A stretch of DNA of 64,000 nucleotides from CAHJXG01 sp965277495. Lineage in GTDB: Bacteria; Pseudomonadota; Alphaproteobacteria; Acetobacterales; Acetobacteraceae. The notes beneath the pieces were generated by a model. That model did no database searches. It had not been told where the DNA came from and worked only from the letters and a program-made list of their open reading frames with translations. Shown piece by piece: positions 8,883 through 17,823 of this stretch. The position numbers and the translations under genes were made by a program. The stretch covers positions 4,402,001 to 4,466,000 of the forward strand of contig OZ255824.1 of assembly GCA_965277495.1 (NCBI GenBank). Reading direction: 5' to 3'. Within the stretch, counting starts at the first letter, position 1. Every line of letters starts with the position of its first letter.

Positions 8883-8926
8883 GGGTCGGGCTTTCCTTTG
8901 ACGGCCCGATCTCATAGGACACCTGG

Positions 8927-9976
8927 ATGCCCAACGCCCAGCCCGCGCTTGTTCCCCTGTTGCCGCAAAGCCGCACGAGCGCCGCCCGCACCCATCATGG
9001 CCGCAGCCTGCCGTTGCGGGTCGGCACGCGCGGGTCGCCGCTGGCATTGACGCAGACCCGGCTGTTCCTGTCCTTGCTCAGCCGGTTCTGCCCGGTGCTG
9101 GCGCCCGGCTTCAGCGACGAGCAGGTGTTCCAGCAGCACGTCATCCGCACCACGGGCGACCAGGTGCAGGACCGCAGCCTGGCTGACATCGGCGGCAAGG
9201 GCCTGTTCAGCAAGGAAATCCACGAGGCGCTGTTCGACGGCCGCATCGACTTTGCCGTGCATAGCCTGAAGGACCTCGAGACCGAGCTGCCGCCGGGCAT
9301 CGTGCTGGCCTGCACGTTGCGGCGGGAGGACGCGCGCGATGCGTTGATCCTCGGCCCCGGCTGCCTGCCGCCCCGGCCCGGCGACCCGCTCGCGGTGCTG
9401 CCCGCCGGGGCCGTGATCGGCACAAACTCGTTGCGGCGGCAGGCCCAGTTGCTGCACGCGCGGCCCGACCTGCGGATGGCCCTCATGCGCGGCAACGTGC
9501 AGCCCCGCATCGCCAAGGTCATGCGCGGCGACTGCACCGCGAGCCTGCTGGCGCTTGCCGGCCTGCGCCGCTTGGGCTTGGAGGACGCTTCGACCTTGGC
9601 GCTCGATCCCGACGCGATGGTGCCGTCGGCCGGGCAGGGCATCGTGGGCATCACCGTGCGCCGCAGCGACACGGCGTTGCGGGAGCTGCTGGCGGGGATC
9701 GAGGATCCGGAGGCGCGCGCGGTCTCGACCGCCGAGCGCAGCTTGCTCGCGCTGCTCGATGGTTCCTGCCGCACGCCGATCGGCGGCCATGCGCGCCTGC
9801 TGCCCTCGGCCGCGGGCACCGTGCCTCGGCTGCATCTGACGGGGCTGGTGGCGCGGGCGGACGGGTCGTTCCTGCTGAAACGCAGCATCCATGGTTCTGC
9901 CGACGACGCCGCCCGGCTGGGCGCCGAACTGGGCGCCAGCCTGCGCGCAGACAGCCCGCGCGACATCTTTGGCTAG
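8927..9976 (+). CDS. hemC: Porphobilinogen deaminase (hydroxymethylbilane synthase)
   Basis: 349 residues. It joins four porphobilinogen units into hydroxymethylbilane in tetrapyrrole synthesis. The core begins LRVGTRGSPLALTQT at about residue 30. The dipyrromethane-cofactor cysteine is C281 (DGSCRTPIGGHA), and HSLKDLE at 112-118 holds the catalytic Asp. The usual RGNxxTRLxKL reads RGNVQPRIAKV here, a modest variation. The N-terminus is about 25 residues longer than usual. It is divergent from tsaD with a 44-base gap and leads hemC-hemD-mitofilin-hemY. Confidence 0.95.
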   Translation: MPNAQPALVPLLPQSRTSAARTHHGRSLPLRVGTRGSPLALTQTRLFLSLLSRFCPVLAPGFSDEQVFQQHVIRTTGDQVQDRSLADIGGKGLFSKEIHEALFDGRIDFAVHSLKDLETELPPGIVLACTLRREDARDALILGPGCLPPRPGDPLAVLPAGAVIGTNSLRRQAQLLHARPDLRMALMRGNVQPRIAKVMRGDCTASLLALAGLRRLGLEDASTLALDPDAMVPSAGQGIVGITVRRSDTALRELLAGIEDPEARAVSTAERSLLALLDGSCRTPIGGHARLLPSAAGTVPRLHLTGLVARADGSFLLKRSIHGSADDAARLGAELGASLRADSPRDIFG

Positions 9977-10658
9977 AACCGGCGTTCTGGTCACGCGGCC
10001 GGAACCCGGCGCCTCCGAGACGGCGCAACGCCTGCTGGCTCTGAACTATCACCCGGTTGTGACCCCGCTGTTGCGGGTTCGCCTGCTCGATCCGGCGTTG
10101 CCCACGAAGGTCGATGCGGTCCTGGTCACCAGCAGCAATGCCGTGCCGTGTCTGCCGGCCAGCCTGTGCAGCACGCGGTTGCTGGCCGTCGGCAATGCAA
10201 CCGCCGGCCGGGCGCGCACGGCCGGGTTCGCCCACGTGCTGAGCGCGGATGGCGATGCGGCGGCGCTGGCCGAGTTCACGCGGCAGGAATGCCGGCCCGG
10301 CGCAGTATTGCTGCTCGCCGCCGCCCGCAATCAGGGTGCGCCCCTGGCGGCGGCGTTGCGGGCCGCAGGGTTTGTGGTGCATCGCCGGGCCGTCTATGCC
10401 GCCCAACCCGTCGCCTGTATGCCGCCGGCGGCCGTGCAAGCGCTGGAGTGCAGCAGCTTGGCGGCGGCGCTGTTCCTGTCGGCGGAGACCGCCCGCGCCT
10501 TTGCCCGGCTGCTGCCGCCGCAGCTTCTTCCCGCTTTGGCGGAGGTCGAGGCGCTGGCGATCGGGCAGCCGGCAGCGGAGGCGCTGCGCTTCTTGCCCTG
10601 GCGCCGCGTGCGCGTCTCGGCTAAGCCGACGCAGGATTCAATTTTGGCGATGCTATGA
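9969..10658 (+). CDS. hemD: Uroporphyrinogen-III synthase
   Basis: 229 residues from a TTG that overlaps the hemC stop by 8 bases; the protein then reads LARTGVLVTRPEPGASETA, the standard HemD beginning. It closes and inverts ring D of hydroxymethylbilane to give uroporphyrinogen III. Sequence conservation in HemD is low, as always, but length, the GVLVTRPEPG start and position after hemC make it firm. The frame is open upstream to an earlier ATG (9891), which lies inside hemC and is unlikely. Confidence 0.9.
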   Translation: MARTGVLVTRPEPGASETAQRLLALNYHPVVTPLLRVRLLDPALPTKVDAVLVTSSNAVPCLPASLCSTRLLAVGNATAGRARTAGFAHVLSADGDAAALAEFTRQECRPGAVLLLAAARNQGAPLAAALRAAGFVVHRRAVYAAQPVACMPPAAVQALECSSLAAALFLSAETARAFARLLPPQLLPALAEVEALAIGQPAAEALRFLPWRRVRVSAKPTQDSILAML

Positions 10659-11815
10659 CCGAACCAGGCGCTCCCGACCCCATCAACCCCAACGAGGCGG
10701 TGGTGCCCGAGCGCGTCCAGGTGGACGACCGGTCGCAACGAAAGCGCACGGACTTCTTGCCGCTGTTGTATTTGCTCGGTTTCCTGGTGCTCGCCGGCTC
10801 GTTGATCTACCTTTGGCAGAACCCGAGCCTGCCGGCCGGCGTCCAGCAGGAGGCCGCTAGGGTCGATACCCTGCAAACCCAGCTCCAGTCGTTGAACGAC
10901 CGGCTGACCCAAGTGGAGCAGCGTCCGGCGCCATCGCCGCCGCCAAGCCTCGCGCCGCTGGAGGCCCGGATCGCAACGTTGGAGCGCCGTCCAGCCCCCG
11001 CCCCAGCACCGCCCCCGGCCGCGCCGGTCGACCTCGGCCCGCTCAAGGCGCAAATCGATGGCGCGGTGTCCAAGCAAGCGTCCGACCAGCAGGACATCAC
11101 CGCGCGGCTGGATGCGATGCAGGGCCAATTGGCCTCGGCGCAAAAGCAGCAGGCATCCGACCAGCAGGGCATCGCCACGCGGCTGGATGCGGTTGAGGGC
11201 CAGTTGGCGGCGGCGCAGAAGCAGCAGGCATCCGACGTGCAGGGCCTCGCCACGCGGCTGAACGGGCGGTTGGACGCGGCCGATAGCCGGCTGGCGGCCG
11301 CGGAGAAGCAAGGCGGCGGCATCGCTGGGCAGATTAGCGGCATCAATGAGCGGGAACAGCGCATCTCGCGCGTCCAGACGGCGACTGCGGCGCTGCAGGC
11401 CGGGCAGAAGCTGGGCGACATTCCCGGCGCCCCGCCGGCGCTGGCGCAGTTCGCCCATGACGCGCCACCGACGGAGGCCGGGTTGCGGCTGTCGTTCAAT
11501 GCCGCCGCGGAGGCTGCGGAGCGCGCGAGCCAGCCTGCGATCATGGACAACCAGCCGTTCGCATCCCGGCTTTGGACCCGGGCGCAGCAGGCCGTCACCG
11601 TCCGGCAGGGCGACCGCGTTCTGCTGGGCGATCCGGTGTCCGGCGTGTTGGCCCATGCCCGCCAGGCGCTGGAGGCCGGGGACCTCGCCGGCGCCGTCGC
11701 TACGCTGAATGGGCTCGCTGGCCCAGCGGCGGCGGCGATGGCCGATTGGGTCGCCCAGGCGCGTGCGCTGCTTGACGCCCGTGCGGCGCTCGCGTCGATG
11801 GCGGCCCGCGGCTGA
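10655..11815 (+). CDS. Mitofilin-family inner-membrane protein
   Basis: 386 residues. A Pro-rich cytoplasmic N-terminus of about 33 residues, one membrane span at about 34-54, then a long coiled-coil periplasmic region with Pro/Ala linkers and a C-terminal helical domain. This is the COG4223 mitofilin-like protein regularly found between hemD and hemY in alphaproteobacteria, related to mitochondrial Mic60, which shapes inner-membrane curvature. Residues about 140-212 are near-identical 25-residue repeats. It overlaps hemD by ATGA and hemY by one base, so translation is coupled. Confidence 0.85.
   Translation: MTEPGAPDPINPNEAVVPERVQVDDRSQRKRTDFLPLLYLLGFLVLAGSLIYLWQNPSLPAGVQQEAARVDTLQTQLQSLNDRLTQVEQRPAPSPPPSLAPLEARIATLERRPAPAPAPPPAAPVDLGPLKAQIDGAVSKQASDQQDITARLDAMQGQLASAQKQQASDQQGIATRLDAVEGQLAAAQKQQASDVQGLATRLNGRLDAADSRLAAAEKQGGGIAGQISGINEREQRISRVQTATAALQAGQKLGDIPGAPPALAQFAHDAPPTEAGLRLSFNAAAEAAERASQPAIMDNQPFASRLWTRAQQAVTVRQGDRVLLGDPVSGVLAHARQALEAGDLAGAVATLNGLAGPAAAAMADWVAQARALLDARAALASMAARG
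11072..11290 (+). repeat. Tandem 75-bp repeats in the mitofilin coiled coil
   Basis: Three successive units of about 75 bases encode KQASDQQDITARLDAMQGQL, KQQASDQQGIATRLDAVEGQ and a diverging KQQASDVQGLATRLN unit. The first two copies are nearly identical at the DNA level, and the third starts the same and then drifts. Such direct repeats can expand or contract by slippage and would change the length of the coiled coil. Confidence 0.8.
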
Positions 11816-13137
11816 TGCGCGCCGTCATTGGCTTCACCATCGTTGCGGCGGCGCTGATCGCGTTCGCGTGGTGGGTCGCTGCCTTGCCGGGGATGATCTC
11901 GGCGACCATCAGCGGCACGACCTTCGAGATGTCCACGCCGGTGGCGCTGCTCCTGCTCGCGCTGCTGTTCCTGGCCGTCTATGTCGTCCTGCGGCTGCTC
12001 GGTGCGATTATCCGCCTGCCGCGCCGTGGCCGCGCCCGGGCACGGCGCCGTGACCGGGCGCGGGGCGACCAGGCGGTGACGCGCGCCTTGGTGGCGCTGG
12101 CGGCGGGCGACGGCTCTGCCGCCCAGCGCGAGGCCGGACGTGGGCGCCGCTTCCTCGGCGACACGCCGCTGACCCTGTTGCTGAACGCGCAGGCGCTGCG
12201 TCAGGCCGGCCGTGAAGACGACGCCACGAATTTGTTCCAGCAGCTCGCCAGCCGCAAGGACACGGCGTTCCTCGGCCTGCGCGGCCTGATGCGCCAGGCG
12301 ACCGCGCGCGAGGATTGGTCCACCGCTGCCGAGCTGGCCAACCGGGCCGAGCGCGTGCGTCCCGGCGCGCAATGGCTCAAGGACGAGCGCAAGGTCCTGG
12401 CGCTGCGGACCAGCCAGTGGACCGACGCGCTCCGTTTGTCGGGGCCGGAGAACCGCGCCGCGCTCGCCGTTGCCGCTGCCGGCGCCGAGCCCGACCAGTC
12501 CGCCGCCCTGCGCCTGGCCAAGCAGGCCTGGACCACCGACCCGGCGCTGGCGCCCGCCGCCGTCGCCTACGCCAGCCGCCTGCGCGCCGCCGGCAAGGAC
12601 AGCCGCGCCAACGACGTGCTGCGCCGGTCCTGGGCGATGCAGCCGCATCCGGACATTGCCGCCGAGTATATGGCCGACCTGTCCGACAAGAAGTCGCGCC
12701 TGCGGGTGGCCGAGGGCCTGGCGCAGCAGAATGCCAGCCACCCCGAAAGCCGCTTGTTGGTCGCGCAGGCCGCGCTGGATGCCGGGATGCTGCCGGAGGC
12801 ACGGCGTCAGGTCGACCTCGCGCGCGCGGCCGGATCGAACCAGCGGCGGGTCTGGGTGCTGATGGCCGACATCGCCGACCAGGAGGGGCGGGGCAGCGAG
12901 GCGCAGGACGCGCTACGGCACCTCGCATCGGCCGACCCCGATCCGTTCTGGCGCTGTGCGTCGTGCGGCACGGCCCATGCCACGTGGAAGCCGGTCTGCG
13001 ACGCCTGCAACACGCCGGGCAAGATCGCCTGGGTGCAGCCCAGCCATGGCATCGTCGTGCGGCAGGTGCCGATGCTCGATCATGCTGGCAGTGGCGCGCT
13101 GGTGGCCGACGCGGGCGGCATCACCGCCGAAACCTAG
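11815..13137 (+). CDS. hemY: HemY-like TPR membrane protein with C-terminal zinc-ribbon-type cysteines
   Basis: 440 residues. Two N-terminal membrane spans (about 1-22 and 41-64) are followed by a basic stretch and TPR-like helical repeats, the HemY N-terminal family arrangement. The name comes from its place in the hem cluster; a direct enzymatic role in heme synthesis is not established. The C-terminus carries two CxxC knuckles, C381/C384 and C395/C398, a rubredoxin-like metal site reminiscent of LapB (YciM). Its ATG overlaps the previous TGA by one base. Confidence 0.85.
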   Translation: MRAVIGFTIVAAALIAFAWWVAALPGMISATISGTTFEMSTPVALLLLALLFLAVYVVLRLLGAIIRLPRRGRARARRRDRARGDQAVTRALVALAAGDGSAAQREAGRGRRFLGDTPLTLLLNAQALRQAGREDDATNLFQQLASRKDTAFLGLRGLMRQATAREDWSTAAELANRAERVRPGAQWLKDERKVLALRTSQWTDALRLSGPENRAALAVAAAGAEPDQSAALRLAKQAWTTDPALAPAAVAYASRLRAAGKDSRANDVLRRSWAMQPHPDIAAEYMADLSDKKSRLRVAEGLAQQNASHPESRLLVAQAALDAGMLPEARRQVDLARAAGSNQRRVWVLMADIADQEGRGSEAQDALRHLASADPDPFWRCASCGTAHATWKPVCDACNTPGKIAWVQPSHGIVVRQVPMLDHAGSGALVADAGGITAET

Positions 13138-13147
13138 GTGGGTCGCG

Positions 13148-14113
13148 CTACAGCGGAATGTCCCGGGTCTCGCCGAACTCCAACGCGTCGAACTGCTGGA
13201 CCGCGAGGCCGGCGTTGGCACGCGCCTGCTCCAGCGCCCGCAGCGGGGCGTCGACGGCCTCGTCCGTGAGTTGGAAGGTGCCGAAATGCATGCCGATGGC
13301 GCGCTCGGCGCCAAGGTCGGCGCGGGCCTGCACCGCCTCGGCCGGGTCCATGTGGACGGGCTGCATGACGCTGCGGGGCAGATAAGCGCCGATCGGCAAT
13401 AGGGCGACTCCAGGCGGGCCGAGCCGGTCGCGGATCGTGCCCCAATGCGGGCCTGCGCCCGAGTCGCCGGCGAACAGCAGCCTGCGGCCGTCCGCTTCGA
13501 GCATGAACCCGGCCCACAAGGTCTTGTTGCGGTCATGAATGCCGCGCGCGGCGAAGTGCCGGGCCGGCGTCGCGGTAATGCGCACGGGGCCGACCGCCGC
13601 ACTGCCCCACCAATCGAGTTCGACCGCATCCGGCACCCGGGCGTCCCGCAGCGGCCGGGCATTGCCGAGCGTCGTGATGACCTGCGGCCGGAAGCGCCGT
13701 TGCAGCGCCCGCAGGCTCGGCAGGTCCATGTGGTCGTAGTGATTATGCGACACGAGCACCACGTCGACCGCCGGCAGCGCCTCCAGCGCCAGCCCCGGCG
13801 CGCGCACCCGGCGCGGCCCCATCCACTGCACGGGTGAGCAGCGCTCGCTGAAGATGGGGTCGGTCAGGATCGAGGTCGTGCCCTGCGGACCCGGCATGCG
13901 GATCAGGAAGGTGCTGTGGCCGATGAAGGTGAGGCTGACGTGGCCTGGTGCGACCGCGTCGCCCGGCGGCGGATGGGGCAGGTTGGGGATGTGGTCGGGC
14001 CAGCGCGCCCGGTCCCGGTGCAATTGCCATCGCAGGACCGCGCCTAAGCCACGAGCCTGCGACGCGCCGGGGTTGAAGAAATGCTCGCCGTCGAAATGGT
14101 CGTTCACCGGCAT
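13148..14113 (-). CDS. MBL-fold hydrolase, NAPE-PLD/UlaG type
   Basis: 321 residues from the ATG at 14113 (MPVNDHFDGEHFFNPG). The metallo-beta-lactamase motif SHNHYDHMD lies at about 122-130 (H123, H125, D127, H128), preceded by LTFIGHSTFLIR and followed by further His and Asp ligands (FAGDSGAG). The layout resembles N-acyl-phosphatidylethanolamine phospholipase D-like proteins; the substrate is not identifiable. An upstream ATG (14188) would add 25 residues with no family support. It converges with hemY, 10 bases away. Confidence 0.85.
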   Translation of the reverse strand: MPVNDHFDGEHFFNPGASQARGLGAVLRWQLHRDRARWPDHIPNLPHPPPGDAVAPGHVSLTFIGHSTFLIRMPGPQGTTSILTDPIFSERCSPVQWMGPRRVRAPGLALEALPAVDVVLVSHNHYDHMDLPSLRALQRRFRPQVITTLGNARPLRDARVPDAVELDWWGSAAVGPVRITATPARHFAARGIHDRNKTLWAGFMLEADGRRLLFAGDSGAGPHWGTIRDRLGPPGVALLPIGAYLPRSVMQPVHMDPAEAVQARADLGAERAIGMHFGTFQLTDEAVDAPLRALEQARANAGLAVQQFDALEFGETRDIPL

Positions 14114-14206
14114 CGCGGGACCGCAGGAACAAGGGCGTGGAACATTGGCGCATCCTGGCCCGGACGCCCGCTTGCCGCAACGTCCCACCGCACATAGGGT
14201 CGGCCG

Positions 14207-15124
14207 ATGAAGCGGTTCATCCTACGCCGGGCCATCCTCGCCGTGCTGGTCTGCATGACGGTGTTGGTCATCAGCTTCGCGTTGACCCGCATCGCCGGCG
14301 ACCCTGCGCTGGCCGTCGCCGGGCCGCAGGCGACGGCCGAGGACGTGGCGACGATCCGCCGGGCATACGGCCTCGACCGCCCATTGCCGGAGCAATTCTT
14401 CACCTGGGTCGGCGCGGCCGCGCGTGGCGATCTCGGACGGTCCTATCTGTTCCGCGAGCCGGTGGCCAACCTGATCCGCGCCCGCATGCCGGTCACGTTC
14501 ACCCTGGGCCTCGTCGGCCTCGGCTTCGCCCTGTTGATCGCCTTGCCGCTCGGCATCGCAGCCGCGCTCAACGAGGGGACCACGACCGACCGCCTGGTGA
14601 TGCTGGTGGCGCTGCTGGGCCAGGCGATGCCGTCCTTCTGGCTGGCCCTGTTGCTGATCATCGGCTTCGGGCTGCGCCTGCAATGGCTGCCGATCAGCGG
14701 GCTCGACGACTGGACGGGCTACGTGCTGCCGGGCCTCGTGCTGTCGTTCTCCGCCATCCCGGCGCTGATGCGGCTCACCCGGTCCGGCATGGTCGACGCG
14801 CTGCGCTCCGACTACATACGCACGGCGCGGGCCAAGGGCCTGTCGCGCGCCAGCATCGTGCTCAAGCACGCCGCCCGCAACGCCGCCATGCCGGTCGTCG
14901 CCATCGCCGCGGTGCAGCTCGGCTTCATGCTGGGCGGCTCGATCGTGATCGAGAGCGTGTTCAGCCTGCCCGGCGTTGGCTTCCTCGCGTGGGAAAGCAT
15001 CAGCAAGAACGACTTTCCGGTCGTGCAGGCCGTCGTGCTGCTGCTGGCGGTGGTTTACATCGCGTTGACGTTGTTCGCCGACCTGCTGAACGCGGCGCTC
15101 GATCCGCGGCTGCGGACGGCCTGA
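14207..15124 (+). CDS. Peptide-type ABC transporter permease, DppB-like
   Basis: 305 residues with six membrane spans. The N-terminal RRAILAVLVCMTVLVISFAL and the EAA loop (DYIRTARAKGLSRASIVLKHAARNA, conserved EAA---G segment) are typical of the first permease of Dpp/Opp/nickel importers. Together with the next gene it forms the membrane channel. Its final A is shared with the ATG of the next permease (TGATG), so the two are translationally coupled. Substrate could be di/oligopeptides or other small solutes such as glutathione or metal chelates. Confidence 0.9.
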   Translation: MKRFILRRAILAVLVCMTVLVISFALTRIAGDPALAVAGPQATAEDVATIRRAYGLDRPLPEQFFTWVGAAARGDLGRSYLFREPVANLIRARMPVTFTLGLVGLGFALLIALPLGIAAALNEGTTTDRLVMLVALLGQAMPSFWLALLLIIGFGLRLQWLPISGLDDWTGYVLPGLVLSFSAIPALMRLTRSGMVDALRSDYIRTARAKGLSRASIVLKHAARNAAMPVVAIAAVQLGFMLGGSIVIESVFSLPGVGFLAWESISKNDFPVVQAVVLLLAVVYIALTLFADLLNAALDPRLRTA

Positions 15125-15951
15125 TGGCGCTGCGGCACAAGACGACGGCGCTGGGCGGGCTGATCGTGGGCGGCACGCTGCTGGTGGCGCTGTTTGGCCC
15201 GGGCCTCGTGCGGCATGACCCCTTCACCCAGGACCTGATGCAGCGCCTGGTGCCGCCGGCCTGGCTGGGCGGCAGCGGCGAGCACCTGATGGGCACCGAC
15301 CAGCTCGGCCGCGACTATCTGGCCCGGCTGGTTTACGGCGCGCGCATCTCGCTGCTCATCGGCGCCGTCGCGGCGCTGACCGGCGGGCTGATCGGCATCA
15401 CGCTGGGGGTGCTGGGCGGCTTCTTCGGCGGCTGGGTCGACGACATCGTCATGTTCGCCATCACTTGCAGGCTGAGCATTCCGCTGATCCTGGTGGCGCT
15501 GGCGGTGGTTTCCGCAGTCGGCGGCTCGCTGACCGTCGTCGTGCTGACGCTGGGGCTGCTGCTATGGGACCGGTTCGCCGTCGTGGCGCGCACGACCACC
15601 ATGCAGGTCCGCACGCTCGACTACGTGGCGGCGGCACAGGCGGCCGGCGCGTCCACCTTCCACGTGCTGTGGCGGGAGGTCCTGCCCAACATCGCGCACC
15701 ACCTGATCGTCGTCGCCACGCTCGAGGCGGCGCTGGCGATCCTGCTCGAGGCCGTGCTGTCCTTCCTCGGCCTCGGCGTGCCGGCGCCGCTGCCGAGCTG
15801 GGGGCTGATGATCGCCGAGGGCAAGGACTACATGTTCTTCGAGCCCTGGGTCATCATGGTGCCGGGCCTGAGCCTGTTCGTGCTGGTGCTGGGCATCAAC
15901 CTGCTCGGCGACGGGTTGCGCGACCTGCTGGCGGTCCCCCGCGGTGCTTGA
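15124..15951 (+). CDS. Peptide-type ABC transporter permease, DppC-like
   Basis: 275 residues; the second permease of the same importer. The N-terminal region has HLMGTDQLGRDYLARLVYGAR, the conserved GTDxxGRD motif of DppC-type proteins, and the EAA loop DYVAAAQAAGASTFHVLWRE. Five or six membrane spans follow. It starts on the stop of the first permease and its end overlaps the following ATPase by 8 bases. Confidence 0.9.
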   Translation: MALRHKTTALGGLIVGGTLLVALFGPGLVRHDPFTQDLMQRLVPPAWLGGSGEHLMGTDQLGRDYLARLVYGARISLLIGAVAALTGGLIGITLGVLGGFFGGWVDDIVMFAITCRLSIPLILVALAVVSAVGGSLTVVVLTLGLLLWDRFAVVARTTTMQVRTLDYVAAAQAAGASTFHVLWREVLPNIAHHLIVVATLEAALAILLEAVLSFLGLGVPAPLPSWGLMIAEGKDYMFFEPWVIMVPGLSLFVLVLGINLLGDGLRDLLAVPRGA

Positions 15952-16903
15952 CGTCCCCGTGCTCGACATGGCCGGCCTGCGGGTTGCCTTCGGCGCAACC
16001 GAGGCGGTCCGCGGCGTCTCCCTCCAAATCCAGCGTGGCGAGACGCATTGCCTGGTCGGCGAAAGCGGTTGCGGCAAGTCGGTGACGGCGTTGGCGGTCA
16101 TGGGCCTGCTGGCGCGCGGCGCCCAGCGCAGCGCCGGGCATATCCGGTTCCAAGGCGTTGATCTCATGCCGCTGTCCGACCGCGCCATGGGCCGGCTGCG
16201 CGGCGACCGCATCGGCATGATCTTCCAAGAGCCGATGACCAGCCTCAACCCGGCCTACACCATCGGCTCGCAGATGACCGAGGTGTACCGGCGCCACCGG
16301 GGCGGCAGCCGTGCGGGCGCCACCGAGCGGGCGGCGGCGCTGCTGGGCCGGGTGGGCATCACCGCGCCGGGCCTGCGGCTGGGCCAGTTCCCGCACCAGC
16401 TTTCGGGCGGGCTGCGCCAGCGGGTGATGATCGCCATGGCGCTGATGTGCGGGCCGGAGCTGCTGATCGCCGATGAGCCGACGACGGCGCTGGACGTGAC
16501 GGTGCAGGCCGGCATCCTGCGGCTGCTGGCGGCGCTGCAGGCGGAGATGGGTTTGGCCTTGTTGCTGATCACGCATGACCTCGGCGTCGTGGCCCGCGTG
16601 GCGCACCATGTCAGCGTCATGTATGCGGGGCAGGTGGTCGAGAGCGCGCCCGTCGCGGCGCTGTTCGCCCGTCCGAGCCACCCCTACACCCAGGGCCTGC
16701 TGGCCAGCGTGCCGGTGCCCGGCAAGGTGCGGCGGGATCAGCCGCTCGGCAGCATTCCCGGCACCGTGCCGCGCATCCCGCCCGGGTTCGCCGGCTGCGG
16801 GTTCCGCGACCGCTGCGCCCACGCCATGCCGCAATGCGCCGCCGCCATTCCACTGCGCGAGCGCGCCCCGGGGCATACGTACCTGTGCCAGCTCCCGCCA
16901 TGA
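15944..16903 (+). CDS. Peptide-type ABC transporter ATPase, DppD-like
   Basis: 319 residues from a GTG start inside the end of the permease gene. Walker A GESGCGKS at 39-46, signature LSGGLRQR and Walker B LLIADEPTTALD are intact, so it should hydrolyse ATP. The C-terminal oligopeptide/dipeptide extension with a Cys cluster (CGFRDRCAHAMPQC) is present; in Dpp/Opp ATPases such clusters can bind Fe-S. It overlaps the next ATPase by 4 bases (ATGA). Confidence 0.9.
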   Translation: MLDVPVLDMAGLRVAFGATEAVRGVSLQIQRGETHCLVGESGCGKSVTALAVMGLLARGAQRSAGHIRFQGVDLMPLSDRAMGRLRGDRIGMIFQEPMTSLNPAYTIGSQMTEVYRRHRGGSRAGATERAAALLGRVGITAPGLRLGQFPHQLSGGLRQRVMIAMALMCGPELLIADEPTTALDVTVQAGILRLLAALQAEMGLALLLITHDLGVVARVAHHVSVMYAGQVVESAPVAALFARPSHPYTQGLLASVPVPGKVRRDQPLGSIPGTVPRIPPGFAGCGFRDRCAHAMPQCAAAIPLRERAPGHTYLCQLPP

Positions 16904-17823
16904 CCCCGGCGATCGAGCTGCGCGACATAACCCGCAGCTTCGGCCGGGTGCGCGCGGTGGACGGCGTCAGCCTGGCGGTGCCGCAAGGCGGCGTGATGGG
17001 CATCGTCGGCGAAAGCGGCTGCGGCAAGAGCACGCTGGCCCGCATCATCCTCGGCCTGTTGCCGGCAAGCTCCGGCACCGTGCTGGTGGAGGGGCAGCGC
17101 CTATCGGGCCTCGACCGCCGCGCCCGCGCCCGGCTGATCCAGCCGGTGTTCCAGGACCCATATTCCTCGTTGAACCCGCGCCATCGCGTGCGGGACATCG
17201 TGGCGCTGCCGCTGCGGGCCCAAGGCATCCAGGGCATCCGGGATATCGGCGGCCCCGTCATGGACATGCTCGCCCGCGTCGGCCTGCCCGGCGGCCTCGC
17301 CGACCGGTTGCCGGGGCAGCTCAGCGGCGGGCAACGCCAGCGCGTCGCCATCGCCCGTGCCCTGGTGCTGCGCCCGCGCATCGTGGTGTGCGACGAGCCG
17401 ACCAGCGCGCTCGACGTTTCGGTGCAGGCGCAGATCCTCAACCTGCTGGCGGAGCTGCGGCGGGAGATGGGCCTGACGCTCGTGTTCATCAGCCACAACC
17501 TGGCCGTCGTCGAGCATATCGCGACCGAGGTGGCGGTCATGTACCTGGGCCGCATCGTCGAGCACGCCCCGGTCGACGCGCTGTTCGCCCAGCCGCAGCA
17601 CCCCTACACCCGCGCCTTGCTGGCGAGCGTGCTCACGCCCGAGCCTGGCCTCGGCATCCCGGACTCGGGCCTGGGCGACAGCTATCCCGACCCGGCCAAC
17701 ATCCCGCCGGGCTGCCGCTTCCATCCGCGCTGCCCGGTGGTCACGACAAAATGCAGCAGCACCGACCCGGCCGGCATCAGGGCGCAGGGCCGGCTGGTGG
17801 AGTGCCTGCTGGCGGCGGATTGA
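16900..17823 (+). CDS. Peptide-type ABC transporter ATPase, DppF-like
   Basis: 307 residues from the ATG at 16900. Walker A GESGCGKSTLAR, signature QLSGGQRQRVAIARAL and Walker B IVVCDEPTSALDVS are all intact. The C-terminus includes the oligopeptide-type tail with a Cys pair (CRFHPRCPVV). It ends the four-gene permease/ATPase operon; no binding protein gene is on this strand. Its last 47 bases overlap the convergent acetyltransferase gene. Confidence 0.9.
   Translation: MTPAIELRDITRSFGRVRAVDGVSLAVPQGGVMGIVGESGCGKSTLARIILGLLPASSGTVLVEGQRLSGLDRRARARLIQPVFQDPYSSLNPRHRVRDIVALPLRAQGIQGIRDIGGPVMDMLARVGLPGGLADRLPGQLSGGQRQRVAIARALVLRPRIVVCDEPTSALDVSVQAQILNLLAELRREMGLTLVFISHNLAVVEHIATEVAVMYLGRIVEHAPVDALFAQPQHPYTRALLASVLTPEPGLGIPDSGLGDSYPDPANIPPGCRFHPRCPVVTTKCSSTDPAGIRAQGRLVECLLAAD

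Noticed and set aside
8883..9047. In-frame upstream extension of tsaD
   Set aside because: It would run into the start of divergent hemC, and the added residues are unlike TsaD.
13138..13147. Search for a terminator between hemY and the MBL hydrolase
   Set aside because: Only 10 bases lie between the stops and no stem-loop is visible.
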